NCBI GenBank assembly: GCA_035506155.1
Contig: DATJPX010000030.1
Location: forward strand, 1 to 46,545
DNA length: 46,545 bases
Reading direction: 5' to 3'
From: UBA877 sp035506155
GTDB lineage: Bacteria; Chloroflexota; Anaerolineae; Anaerolineales; Villigracilaceae
Shown: piece after piece, positions 16,642-24,038 of the stretch
Position numbering within the stretch: the first letter of the stretch is position 1
Layout: each line of letters begins with the position of its first letter
Made by a program: the position numbers and the translations under genes
Notes under the pieces: generated by a model
Database searches by the model: none
Seen by the model: the letters and a program-made list of their open reading frames with translations, nothing else
Told to the model about the DNA's origin: nothing

Positions 16642-17283
16642 ATGGACAAACCTTTGATCCCCGAATATGTTATGGATTATATCGACGGGCTGGTGCCGCC
16701 CCGCGCCGCGGAAATGCAGGCAATGGAGGACCACGCCGGGAAGATCGATTTTCCGATCGTCGGCCCGGCCTCCGGGGCGCTGTGCTACCAGGTGGCGCGC
16801 ATGATCGGCGCCAGGCGGATCTTCGAGCTGGGCTCGGGATTCGGTTATTCGACAGCCTGGTTCGCCCGCGCAGTGGCCGAAAACGGCGGCGGGGAGGTCT
16901 ATCACGTGGTTTGGGATGAGGAACTCTCCCAACAGGCCCGCAAACACTTGGCCACGCTGGGCTACGATGGAATGATTCGGTATCATGTCGGCGAGGCGGT
17001 CCAGACCCTGCGCGAGACGGCTGGCCCCTTCGACCTGATCTTCAACGACATCAACAAGGAGGGCTACGCCGACTCACTCCCGGTCATCGCCGAAAAACTG
17101 CGCCCCGGCGGGGTCCTGATCGTGGATAACATGCTCTGGCATGGACGCATCTTCGACGCAGGGGACAAAACTCCGGCGACCGGAAGCGTCCGCAAGCTAA
17201 CCGAGTTGCTCACCCGCGACCCCGGCTGGATCGTCTCCCTGGTTCCGGTGCGGGACGGGGTGATGGTGGCGTACAAACAGTAA
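16642..17283 (+). CDS. O-methyltransferase, CCoAOMT/family 3 type
   Basis: 213 residues, the normal size for this SAM-dependent family. The SAM-binding motif is FELGSGFGYSTAWFA. The metal/substrate-binding Asp block is FDLIFNDINKEGY, the counterpart of the usual 'DAdK..Y'. RPGGVLIVDNMLWHGR is the hallmark of class I catechol-type O-methyltransferases. The family methylates hydroxyl groups of small aromatic molecules, usually with a divalent cation; the substrate here is unknown. The Shine-Dalgarno-like GTAGGAGAG precedes the ATG. Confidence 0.92.
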   Translation: MDKPLIPEYVMDYIDGLVPPRAAEMQAMEDHAGKIDFPIVGPASGALCYQVARMIGARRIFELGSGFGYSTAWFARAVAENGGGEVYHVVWDEELSQQARKHLATLGYDGMIRYHVGEAVQTLRETAGPFDLIFNDINKEGYADSLPVIAEKLRPGGVLIVDNMLWHGRIFDAGDKTPATGSVRKLTELLTRDPGWIVSLVPVRDGVMVAYKQ

Positions 17284-17303
17284 AACACACGGAACTTTAC
17301 CTT

Positions 17304-17312
17304 TGCTATAAT
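17304..17312 (+). promoter_or_regulatory. Extended -10 (TGCTATAAT) before the DUF6159-like gene
   Basis: A perfect extended -10 lies 29 bases before the ATG at 17342. The leader carries a strong GGAGGTG Shine-Dalgarno sequence. Confidence 0.6.
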
Positions 17313-17341
17313 CAAGCCATATTCATTTCTGGAGGTGTTGC

Positions 17342-18232
17342 ATGCAAAGTTTCAGCCGGGGTTGGTCATTCCTGCGGGAAGCCTGGTCGATGGCCTTCAA
17401 GGACAGGGACCTGATCAAACCCACGATTTATTCCCTGCTCGTCGGTTTCTTTGTCTCGATCCTTTTCCTCATCCCAATGGGCCTGGTCGGCTTCATTTTT
17501 GGTGACCGGGGCGCGGTCGGTCAGGTGCTGCTGTTCGTCTGCGGCGTGCTGCTCGTCTTTGCGCAGTACTCGGTCGGGTACATCTTCTCGGCCATGACCA
17601 TCTACCTGGTCTACGGTTTCCTCGCCGAAGGCGATGGAGTAATGGAGAAGGCCTGGGGGATCGTTAAAAAAGAGTGGCCGAACATCCTCAGCCTGGCGGC
17701 GGCATCGACGGCGGTCAGCGTGCTGAAGAGCGCCGTTCGCGGCAGGGGCCGCTCGACTGGACGCAATATGCTGGCCGGGCTGATCGATACGGTCTGGACC
17801 GAGGCGGCTTTCCTGATCCTGCCGGCCATGGTCATCGAGAATGTCAACCTCAAGGATGCCCTCAAGCGGGCTGGCCAGATCGTCAAGGACAACCTGCTCC
17901 TGGTTGGATTGAGCACGGTCGGCGTGCGGGCCGTCAACGGCCTGATCGGCTTCCTGCTGGGCGCGATCGGCATCGCCCTGGGCTTCGGCGCCGGGCTGGG
18001 CATCGTCACCCTGACGAACAGCTCGACCTTTGGCTTGGTGACCGGCATCGGCCTGGGCGTTATCCTGGCTGGCATCTTCATCATGATCGCCACGGTGGTC
18101 ACCTCTTACACGGCCACGGCGTACCATACCTGCTTGTACCTGTGGGCACGCGACGTGGAGAAGGCGAAAGCCTCCGGCAGCAGCCTCCAGGTCCAGGCGC
18201 CGGCCCCGCTCGCAGCAGTGCTTAATCAGTAG
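17342..18232 (+). CDS. DUF6159-like multi-pass membrane protein
   Basis: 296 residues. The N-terminus (FSRGWSFLREAWSMAFKDRDLIKPTIYSLLVGF) resembles DUF6159 proteins: an amphipathic 'SW...SW..L..D..L' start before the first membrane helix. About six hydrophobic segments follow (around 32-55, 62-95, 155-180, 200-230, 235-262). No enzymatic motif is visible. Function of the family is unknown. A paired TGCTATAAT promoter and GGAGGTG Shine-Dalgarno sequence give it its own transcription unit. Its stop codon TAG is the first three bases of a palindromic repeat. Confidence 0.75.
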   Translation: MQSFSRGWSFLREAWSMAFKDRDLIKPTIYSLLVGFFVSILFLIPMGLVGFIFGDRGAVGQVLLFVCGVLLVFAQYSVGYIFSAMTIYLVYGFLAEGDGVMEKAWGIVKKEWPNILSLAAASTAVSVLKSAVRGRGRSTGRNMLAGLIDTVWTEAAFLILPAMVIENVNLKDALKRAGQIVKDNLLLVGLSTVGVRAVNGLIGFLLGAIGIALGFGAGLGIVTLTNSSTFGLVTGIGLGVILAGIFIMIATVVTSYTATAYHTCLYLWARDVEKAKASGSSLQVQAPAPLAAVLNQ

Positions 18233-18273
18233 GGGCGGATCGCGCGTAGTCCCCGAGGGGGGACCCGCCCCTA
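18230..18273. repeat. Palindromic repeat, copy 1 (TAGGGGCGG...CCGCCCCTA)
   Basis: Nine-base inverted ends (18230-18238 and 18265-18273) enclose an inner hairpin GTCCCC...GGGGAC. Two other intergenic copies with the same outer ends occur at about 20282 and 33220. The interiors differ. Confidence 0.6.
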
Positions 18274-18286
18274 GGCGTGGCATATA

Positions 18287-18325
18287 AAATCCCCGGCATT
18301 TCGATATGCCGGGGATTTGAATTTT
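18287..18325. terminator. Bidirectional terminator between the DUF6159-like gene and nrfA
   Basis: A 13-bp stem (18287-18299 with 18306-18318) with a 6-base loop is followed by GAATTTT in the plus direction. In the minus direction the AAA at the outer edge of arm 1 gives a T run. It sits directly at the end of nrfA. Confidence 0.8.
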
Positions 18326-19664
18326 ACGGCGCCGGAGTGGGCTTGGGGTCCAGGCTGTCGTACACCCCGGTCTTGAGCAGGGATGGGTCATTCGCAGCCT
18401 GGGCGGCTTTCATCTGGGCCTGGCGGGCCAAGTCGGTCGCATTTTGCAGGATGCGCAGCGCCTCGTCGGGGTTGTGGAAGCCCATGCTGTTCGATGAGGA
18501 AATGAAATCCCACATGTACTGGGCATGCCGATGGAGCGTGCGGGCTTCGGCCAGAAGGGCCGGATCGGAGTTCGGGTTGGCCGTGGCAGCTTGCAGGGCG
18601 GTGATGGCGTCGATCAGGGCATCCTCGGCCTGGATCTTGGCCGCATGGACCGTGTCCTGGATGACGTTGACCCGCGCCAGGACCACATCCACGTCGGTAT
18701 GGCACTGGCCGCAGGAGCGCTGAGGATCGAGCAACGGACTCATAATATCGTGGCTGGAATACTTCATTGCGCCATCGCGGACGTAAGGCATGTGGCAGTC
18801 CGCACAGGACACGCCGGCTTTGAAGTGGGTGCTGTCGGCGGTATATAACTCGTAATCCGGGTGGCGGGCCTTCATGATGGGCGTGCCGGTGCCGGGGTAG
18901 GTCCAGTCGGCGAACGTATTGGCGTCATCCTCGAATTTGATGATGTCTTCGACGCGCATGCCGTCCCCCCACGGGACCGTCAGCACCTTGTTGTCGCCGG
19001 CGAAGTAATAGGTGACATGGCAGTTGGCGCAAACCAGAGAGCGCATCTGCTGGCGGGTGTAGGTCGTCCAGTCGATGCCTTCAGACTTGAGGGCGGCCGC
19101 AACGGCCGGGTTGGTGATGATCAGGCGCATCGTCCCGGCTTCGTGACAGTTGGCGCAGCCGATCGGGTCCTTGATGTTCGGGGTCATGGCGGAGAACAGT
19201 TGGGCGTCGTAGGCTTCCATGCCCATCTGTGCCCAAAGCCCGGGATTGTCGGAGGATTTGCAGGAGTAGCAGGTGGCATGGGTGGTGGCGGTAACACGTT
19301 TAGTGGCCTGGACATCGACGATCGTGTTTTGATGGCCGCGTGGCTGGTTGTAGTCCTTGGCGAAGGAATAACCGGCGAAGAGGATCACCAGGCGCGGATC
19401 CAGGACGAGATAGGATTTCTGGGCCGAGCCGCCGTAAAAAGTGGGAGTGTCATTGTTGGCTGTCGCCAGCAGACTGGAGTATTCATTAGGGTAGTTCAAG
19501 CCCCAGATGGATGAGTCCGGTTCGAGCGGCTTGACAGTCGTCACCGGCTGGAAGGTCCGCGATTGAGGCGGCTGGTTCTTCAGGAAGACCAGCACTCCGG
19601 CCAGAACAGCCGCCAAGACGACGATGACGCCGACGAGGATGATGGTGGTGGCGTATTTTCTCAT
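18324..19664 (-). CDS. nrfA: Cytochrome c nitrite reductase, ammonia-forming, catalytic subunit NrfA
   Basis: 446 residues with an N-terminal membrane anchor or signal (about 8-28). There are five haem-binding sites: CYSCK at 132-136, the catalytic haem with Lys as axial ligand, and CANCH at 170, CANCH at 212, CADCH at 287 and CGQCH at 318. The block after the third haem (CANCHVTYYF) carries the active-site Tyr, and HFKAGVSCADCHMPY is the conserved distal block. The enzyme reduces nitrite to ammonium with six electrons in the periplasm. Residues 265-268 read K-A-R-H: the KxRH motif replaces the KxQH of calcium-binding NrfA, as in the Geobacter lovleyi class. The gene overlaps nrfH by 4 bases. 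A Pro-rich tail (PKPTPAP) is unusual for NrfA. Confidence 0.97.
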   Translation of the reverse strand: MRKYATTIILVGVIVVLAAVLAGVLVFLKNQPPQSRTFQPVTTVKPLEPDSSIWGLNYPNEYSSLLATANNDTPTFYGGSAQKSYLVLDPRLVILFAGYSFAKDYNQPRGHQNTIVDVQATKRVTATTHATCYSCKSSDNPGLWAQMGMEAYDAQLFSAMTPNIKDPIGCANCHEAGTMRLIITNPAVAAALKSEGIDWTTYTRQQMRSLVCANCHVTYYFAGDNKVLTVPWGDGMRVEDIIKFEDDANTFADWTYPGTGTPIMKARHPDYELYTADSTHFKAGVSCADCHMPYVRDGAMKYSSHDIMSPLLDPQRSCGQCHTDVDVVLARVNVIQDTVHAAKIQAEDALIDAITALQAATANPNSDPALLAEARTLHRHAQYMWDFISSSNSMGFHNPDEALRILQNATDLARQAQMKAAQAANDPSLLKTGVYDSLDPKPTPAP

Positions 19665-20149
19665 TTTTTGTAGACCTCTGAGTCTTGTTCAGGATAAAGG
19701 GTCAGGCCGCGTTCGCCATGGGCAACCGAGCGGTGACAACTCCAGCAGTATCGGTCGAAGGGCTGCGGACCGGCGACGATGTTCTCCACCGTATCGGAGT
19801 GGCAGCGGATGCAGTTGGCCTGGATGATTTGGTCGGTCTGTTGGGTGGCGCGGATCGAGTCGGGGTAGGTCTTGAATGTGAAGGACAGCACGTCCTTCAT
19901 CCCTGAATAACCCTTGTAGAGGTAGTAACTGACGGCATTCTGGTGGGGCAGGTGACAGTCGACGCAGACAGCGACCCGGGCGTGAGCGGCGTGGGTCCAG
20001 TTCTCGTATTGGGCGTCCATGACATGGCAGTTGTTGCAGGTGGACGGTTCGTGGCCCAGGTAGGAAGACGCGTCCGTCGCCCAGGCGAAGAGGCCCAGCG
20101 CGGCCACAAAGACCAGAATGCCGACCAGAAGCAATATTTTCTTGAGCAT
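19661..20149 (-). CDS. nrfH: Tetrahaem cytochrome c, nitrite reductase small subunit NrfH
   Basis: 162 residues. One N-terminal membrane helix (about 5-24) anchors it. Four haem sites follow: CNNCH at 38 with Met44 in the CxxCHxM form seen for NrfH haem 1, CVDCH at 62, CIRCH at 113 and CWSCH at 135. This is the NapC/NirT/NrfH family. It takes electrons from menaquinol and passes them to NrfA. The start has GAAGGAAG just upstream. It leads the two-gene operon nrfHA with an ATGA overlap into nrfA. No dedicated regulator gene is next to it. Confidence 0.96.
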   Translation of the reverse strand: MLKKILLLVGILVFVAALGLFAWATDASSYLGHEPSTCNNCHVMDAQYENWTHAAHARVAVCVDCHLPHQNAVSYYLYKGYSGMKDVLSFTFKTYPDSIRATQQTDQIIQANCIRCHSDTVENIVAGPQPFDRYCWSCHRSVAHGERGLTLYPEQDSEVYKK

Positions 20150-20205
20150 CTTCCTTCGCCAGAAACGGAATGAAATGCAGCCAAGCCCACCAGTAAGATG
20201 AATCC

Positions 20206-20211
20206 ATTATA
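20206..20211 (-). promoter_or_regulatory. -10 box (TATAAT) upstream of nrfH
   Basis: A perfect TATAAT, minus strand, lies 56 bases before the nrfH ATG. The -35 at 16-18 bp is poor (TTAGGA-like), consistent with need for an activator. The weak -35 makes this tentative. Confidence 0.4.
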
Positions 20212-20281
20212 CAGATTTTGTTCCCCCCTCCTAATGACATTCGTCCTGTCCCGGTTGACAAAAAAGCAGGCGTAAAAAAGC

Positions 20282-20305
20282 AGGGGCGGGCGGCCGCTCG
20301 CCCCT
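20282..20305. repeat. Palindromic repeat, copy 2 (AGGGGCG...CGCCCCT)
   Basis: Outer arms AGGGGCG (20282-20288) and CGCCCCT (20299-20305), followed by AC as in copy 3. It sits between nrfH and the glycosyltransferase end. Confidence 0.6.
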
Positions 20306-20319
20306 ACGGATACGTATTT

Positions 20320-21486
20320 TCATGTGTGGGAATTGTATTTCCTGCCCTTCCAGGTGACTCCCTGGCCGGTGAGGACTTTCCATGTTGAAGCGAACATCAT
20401 GGCAGCAAAGACACCTGTCCCGAGCGGGACGGTCCACGCGTACCAGCCCGGAATTTTCATATCCCGCAGGACCAGGAAGCGCCAGAGGACCAAATAACCC
20501 CACAGCGCGGCCGCCTGCGCGACGACCAGCCATGCCCAAGACCCGGGCACTGCGGCCCACCAAGCCAGCCCAGCCAGCAGCCAGAGAGGCAGGGCCAGCG
20601 CCGCCACCAGGCAGAGGAAAGCCCCGAACGCACCGAGGAGGAGCATCCCGGCCGAACCGCTCAGGCCGAGGAAGATGTTCTTCGTCCAACCCTCCCACAT
20701 CTCGGAGAGGGAAGCGTACATGTGCGTCGCGGCTACCTGTCGTCCATCTGCCATGACCAGCCGGTAGCCGGCCCCCTTGACCCGCACGGCCAGGTCCTTG
20801 TCCTCGACGATGGAATTTCTGAGCGCTTCGTGCCCACCGACGGCATCATAGACGGAGCGCTTGATGAAGATGAATTGCCCGTTGGCAATGGCATCCTTGC
20901 GGTGCGGATCATTAACCTTGCGGGGTGAGAATCCGACCGAGAGAGCCGTGAAGACCAGCGGCAGGACGGCTCGTTCCCAGAATGTCTCGACCTCCTGCCT
21001 GGTCATGATGGTGAACAGGTCCGCTCCGGCTTCGCCGGCTTTGGCGTACACCGAGGCCAACGCCTGCGGCCCGGCGAAGGTATCCGCGTCGACGAAACAG
21101 AGCCACTCGCCGCGGGCCGCCTTCGCCGCCTGGTACAGGGCATGTGGCTTCCCGGCCCAACCGGGCGGCAGTTCCTCCCCAGGCAGGACCTTCAAGCGCG
21201 GGTCCCGGGCGGCAAGCTCACTCAGGAGTTCCGGCGTGGTGTCCGTCGAGCGGTCATCCAGGACGAGCAATTCGAAATCCGGGTACTCCTGGGCCAGCAG
21301 GCATTCCACGCAGCGCCGGATGTTGCGGGCTTCGTTCCGGGCCGGGACGATGACAGAGATGCGCGGGGCTTTCCTCGGGGCCGGGGCGGGCGTCGCGACC
21401 ACGTTCATGCGGCCCTGATTGTGCAGCCAGGTGACGAGGACGATGCCGGTCAGGCAGGCGAGGGAGGAAAGCAGCAGAAGGATCAT
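20320..21486 (-). CDS. Membrane-associated family 2 glycosyltransferase
   Basis: 388 residues from ATG 21486. The longer in-frame start at 21525 would encode the upstream palindrome and is rejected. An N-terminal hydrophobic helix is followed by a GT2 domain: ISVIVPARNEARNIRRCVECLL, LLVLDDRSTD, the DxD-type FVDADTF, then IVEDKDLAVRVKGAGYRL, the ED acid/base region. The C-terminal part carries about four hydrophobic segments. Membrane-bound GT2 enzymes of this shape include the diaponeurosporenoate and hopanoid glycosyltransferases. The acceptor here is probably a lipid, but cannot be named. It lies 46 bp downstream of metK, with a terminator between. Confidence 0.88.
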   Translation of the reverse strand: MILLLLSSLACLTGIVLVTWLHNQGRMNVVATPAPAPRKAPRISVIVPARNEARNIRRCVECLLAQEYPDFELLVLDDRSTDTTPELLSELAARDPRLKVLPGEELPPGWAGKPHALYQAAKAARGEWLCFVDADTFAGPQALASVYAKAGEAGADLFTIMTRQEVETFWERAVLPLVFTALSVGFSPRKVNDPHRKDAIANGQFIFIKRSVYDAVGGHEALRNSIVEDKDLAVRVKGAGYRLVMADGRQVAATHMYASLSEMWEGWTKNIFLGLSGSAGMLLLGAFGAFLCLVAALALPLWLLAGLAWWAAVPGSWAWLVVAQAAALWGYLVLWRFLVLRDMKIPGWYAWTVPLGTGVFAAMMFASTWKVLTGQGVTWKGRKYNSHT

Positions 21487-21495
21487 GATAAAGAA

Positions 21496-21526
21496 ATTGC
21501 GACGCACTTCCGAAGTGCGTCGCAAT
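21496..21526 (-). terminator. Terminator of metK: 31-bp near-perfect palindrome
   Basis: Two perfect 15-base arms (21496-21510 and 21512-21526) around a single C. In the minus direction it is followed by TTTCTTTAT. It ends metK before the glycosyltransferase gene. Confidence 0.7.
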
Positions 21527-21532
21527 GGGCGG

Positions 21533-22738
21533 CTATAATCCGGCGGCCTTCTTCAAGGCGGCTGCCCGGCTGGTATCCTCCCATGGGAACTTCACGTCGT
21601 CCCGGCCGAAGTGGCCGTAGGCGGCCGTCTTGCGGTAGATCGGGCGGCGCAGGTCCAGGTCACGGATGATGGCACCTGGGCGCAGGTCGAAGTGCTCGAG
21701 GATCAGCTGGCCGATCTTCTCGTCGGCGATCTTGCCGGTGCCGAAGGTCTCGACGTTGACCGAGAGCGGATGGGCCACGCCGATGGCATAGGCCACCTGG
21801 ATTTCGCAGCGCTCGGCCAGTCCGGCGGCGACCACGTTCTTGGCGGCCCAGCGGGCGGCGTAGGCGGCTGAACGGTCCACCTTGGTCGGGTCCTTGCCCG
21901 AGAAGGCGCCGCCGCCGTGGCGGCCCATCCCGCCGTAGGTGTCGACGATGATCTTGCGCCCGGTCACCCCGGCGTCGCCCATCGGCCCGCCGATGACGAA
22001 GCGCCCGGTCGGATTGACGAAAACCTTCAGGGACTTGTCGGTCATGCCCTCCGGCATGGTCGGCATGATGACGTGCTCCATGATGCCTTCCTCGATGTCG
22101 GCGTGCGAGACGTCCGGGGAGTGCTGGGTGGAGACCAGGACGGTGTCGATGCGCTTGGGCTTGCCAAAGGCGTATTCGACCGTCACCTGGGATTTGCCGT
22201 CCGGGCGCAGCCAGGGCAGGGTCCCGGCCTTGCGCACCTCGGCCATTTTTCGGGTCAGTTTGTGGGCCAGGTAGATCGGCATCGGCATGAGCTGTTCGGT
22301 CTCGTTGCAGGCATACCCGAACATCATGCCCTGGTCGCCGGCGCCGATCAGGTCGACCGGATCCTTGTCACCGTCCTTGGTTTCCAGGGATTTGCTGACG
22401 CCCATGTCGATGTCGGGGCTCTGGCTGGCGATAGCGGAAAGGACGCCGCAGGTATTGCCGTCGAAACCTTTATCGCTCGAATCGTAGCCGATCTCCTTGA
22501 CGACCTTGCGGGTCAGCTCGTCGAAGTTGACGAAGGCGTTGGTGGTAATCTCGCCCAGCAGCATGACGAAGCCGGTCTTGGTGGCGACCTCGCAGGCCAC
22601 CCGGCTCATCGGATCCTGCTCGAAGCAGGCATCCAGCACCGAATCGGCGATTTGGTCGCACAATTTGTCGGGATGGCCCTCGGTGACCGATTCGGACGTG
22701 AAGAGCAGTTTGGGCGAGGACATGAAAGTGGTTGTCAT
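21533..22738 (-). CDS. metK: S-adenosylmethionine synthetase MetK
   Basis: 401 residues, full length. Typical blocks are FTSESVTEGHPDKLCDQIADSVLDA (methionine and ATP binding), IGAGDQGMMFGYACNET, GRHGGGAFSGKDPTKVDRSAAYAAR (P-loop-like Lys region), and IGVAHPLSVNVETFGTG. It condenses ATP and methionine to SAM, supplying the methyltransferases. An in-frame ATG 5 codons later is a possible start, but the first ATG has AAGGGTAAAC just upstream. Its leader is a SAM-I riboswitch with a terminator, so SAM switches the gene off. Confidence 0.97.
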   Translation of the reverse strand: MTTTFMSSPKLLFTSESVTEGHPDKLCDQIADSVLDACFEQDPMSRVACEVATKTGFVMLLGEITTNAFVNFDELTRKVVKEIGYDSSDKGFDGNTCGVLSAIASQSPDIDMGVSKSLETKDGDKDPVDLIGAGDQGMMFGYACNETEQLMPMPIYLAHKLTRKMAEVRKAGTLPWLRPDGKSQVTVEYAFGKPKRIDTVLVSTQHSPDVSHADIEEGIMEHVIMPTMPEGMTDKSLKVFVNPTGRFVIGGPMGDAGVTGRKIIVDTYGGMGRHGGGAFSGKDPTKVDRSAAYAARWAAKNVVAAGLAERCEIQVAYAIGVAHPLSVNVETFGTGKIADEKIGQLILEHFDLRPGAIIRDLDLRRPIYRKTAAYGHFGRDDVKFPWEDTSRAAALKKAAGL

Positions 22739-22751
22739 TGTTTACCCTTTC

Positions 22752-22787
22752 GGAAATAAAATTGCCCTTCATGGCGAAAGGGCAATT
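22752..22787 (-). terminator. Riboswitch-controlled terminator before metK
   Basis: Arms AATTGCCCTT (22778-22787) and its complement (22760-22769) enclose an 8-base loop and are followed by TTTATTTCC. It lies just ahead of the metK Shine-Dalgarno sequence. It competes with an 8-bp antiterminator. Confidence 0.85.
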
Positions 22788-22807
22788 GCACTGAGTGCAC
22801 GGCTGCC

Positions 22808-22933
22808 CTCTCATCTTCCAGAACTAGGATAATCCCTTGGGATTACACCTACTGCCGGATTTAGCACCTTTCACGCGCTCGTGGGGTTGCTGAGGCTTCA
22901 ACGGGCCGGTCCCTCCGCCTCTCTGGATAAGAG
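22808..22933 (-). promoter_or_regulatory. SAM-I (S-box) riboswitch controlling metK
   Basis: On the minus strand the aptamer runs from CTCTTATCCAGAG to GATGAGAG, which pair as P1. The S-box core is complete: AGAGGCGGAGGGA, GAAGCCTCAGCAACC, then GGTGCTAAATCC and GGAAGATGAGAG. An AGAGGGCA just at the 3' end can pair with TGCCCTTT of the terminator, giving an antiterminator that uses the last bases of P1. So SAM binding favours P1 and termination. Confidence 0.96.
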
Positions 22934-23063
22934 TGCCGATTAGGGCTATTAGGTTGTTCGGGGATGATACCATAGGTCACCGGGCCGGGCAAGTGGCTGG
23001 AAGTGGATGCGTCCGGCAACAGGCGGCCCACCTGACATTTTTGAAAGAGCGATTCCGAAGCGG

Positions 23064-23072
23064 TGCTACAAT
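23064..23072 (+). promoter_or_regulatory. Extended -10 (TGCTACAAT) before the tandem lipoprotein genes
   Basis: It ends 17 bases before the ATG at 23090; a GGAGATG Shine-Dalgarno sequence follows. A TTGAAA is present, but 20 bp upstream, too far for a standard -35. The 22739-23089 gap otherwise holds the riboswitch. Confidence 0.45.
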
Positions 23073-23089
23073 TGGGCTCAGGAGATGTT

Positions 23090-24007
23090 ATGAATTCACT
23101 TCACGGGCCATCTAGATTCACCCCAGCCTGCCTGGCTGCTTTGCTTCTCGTTTTGATCGCTGCCGCCTGTGCGCCAAAGCCTGTTCCGCCGGCAATAGTA
23201 GACCAGGCGGTTGTCCAGACGGTCGTGGTCGACCAGGCGGTCACCCAGGTCGTGACCTCCGAGGTAACCCGGCTGGTGGACGAACCTGTCACCCTTACTC
23301 CAACCCTCACACCGACCCTGGCCGAAACCGCCACACCAACGCCCTCCCCCACGCGTACGCACATTCCTTCGGCGACCCCGACATGGAATCCACCGCTGGT
23401 GGCGATCCTAAAGCATGCCGGGTGCTGGTATGGGCCCAGCACCGCCTACCTTTACAAATACGGGCTGAATGCCACTGTTTGGATGCGGGTGATCGGACGT
23501 AACGAGGACGGCTCCTGGGTGGCCGTCAAGGCTGGCGACGACAAGGATTCCAATGCCTGCTGGATCCAGACGGATCTGGTGAAGTTCATTTCGGGAGATA
23601 TCAAGAGCGTACCCGAACTATGGATTGCCCTGCCTTACTCGGTCCTTTACCCGGTCAAAGGCTGGGCACTCATCGCGAGCGCCAATCGCGTCGGGAACAA
23701 GGTGACGGTCTTCTTCAGGCCGATCTGGATGACCGAGGACGATTATCGCGGCTACCTGATCGAGGCCTGGGTATGCCAGGGCGGCAAGCAGGTCTTCGTA
23801 CCGGTGGGCTACGTGACGGATTACTACCAGAACCAGGCTTTGATCGCAAGGGGCGGCATGGCCACTGTCGAGATCACCGACGAACCCGGCTGCGACGTGC
23901 CTTCCCGGGCCCGCTTTTATGCCGTTGAAAAACACGGCTACACCAGTTACATCATGATCCCGTGGCCGGGCTTTGACAGCTCCCCCACCGCCACAGCCAC
24001 TCCCTGA
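23090..24007 (+). CDS. Lipoprotein A of a tandem family of three (SH3-like plus C-terminal beta domain)
   Basis: 305 residues from ATG 23090, with GGAG five bases before. The signal peptide ends in the lipobox AAAC. Then comes a repeat-like segment of Val/Thr/Gln (VVQTVVVDQAVTQVVTSEVTRLV), a Pro/Thr stalk (PTLTPTLAETATPTPSPT) and two domains. The first (CWYGPSTAYLYKYGLNATVWMRVIGRNEDGSW) matches the SH3-like 'xxGP..xY..' ligand-binding fold. The second starts at VTVFFRPIWM and carries RGYLIEAWVCQGG and DEPGCD. Function unknown; the SH3-like domain suggests binding to cell wall or a partner protein. It heads three tandem copies. Confidence 0.82.
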   Translation: MNSLHGPSRFTPACLAALLLVLIAAACAPKPVPPAIVDQAVVQTVVVDQAVTQVVTSEVTRLVDEPVTLTPTLTPTLAETATPTPSPTRTHIPSATPTWNPPLVAILKHAGCWYGPSTAYLYKYGLNATVWMRVIGRNEDGSWVAVKAGDDKDSNACWIQTDLVKFISGDIKSVPELWIALPYSVLYPVKGWALIASANRVGNKVTVFFRPIWMTEDDYRGYLIEAWVCQGGKQVFVPVGYVTDYYQNQALIARGGMATVEITDEPGCDVPSRARFYAVEKHGYTSYIMIPWPGFDSSPTATATP

Positions 24008-24038
24008 CCCATCTTTCCCACCTGGATGTCGAGACAGT

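Noticed and set aside
20255..20260. TTGACA on the plus strand near the repeat upstream of nrfH
   Set aside because: It points away from nrfH and has no -10 at 16-18 bp.
21486..21525. N-terminal extension of the glycosyltransferase (13 residues)
   Set aside because: It is encoded by the metK terminator palindrome; the ATG at 21486 directly precedes the membrane helix.
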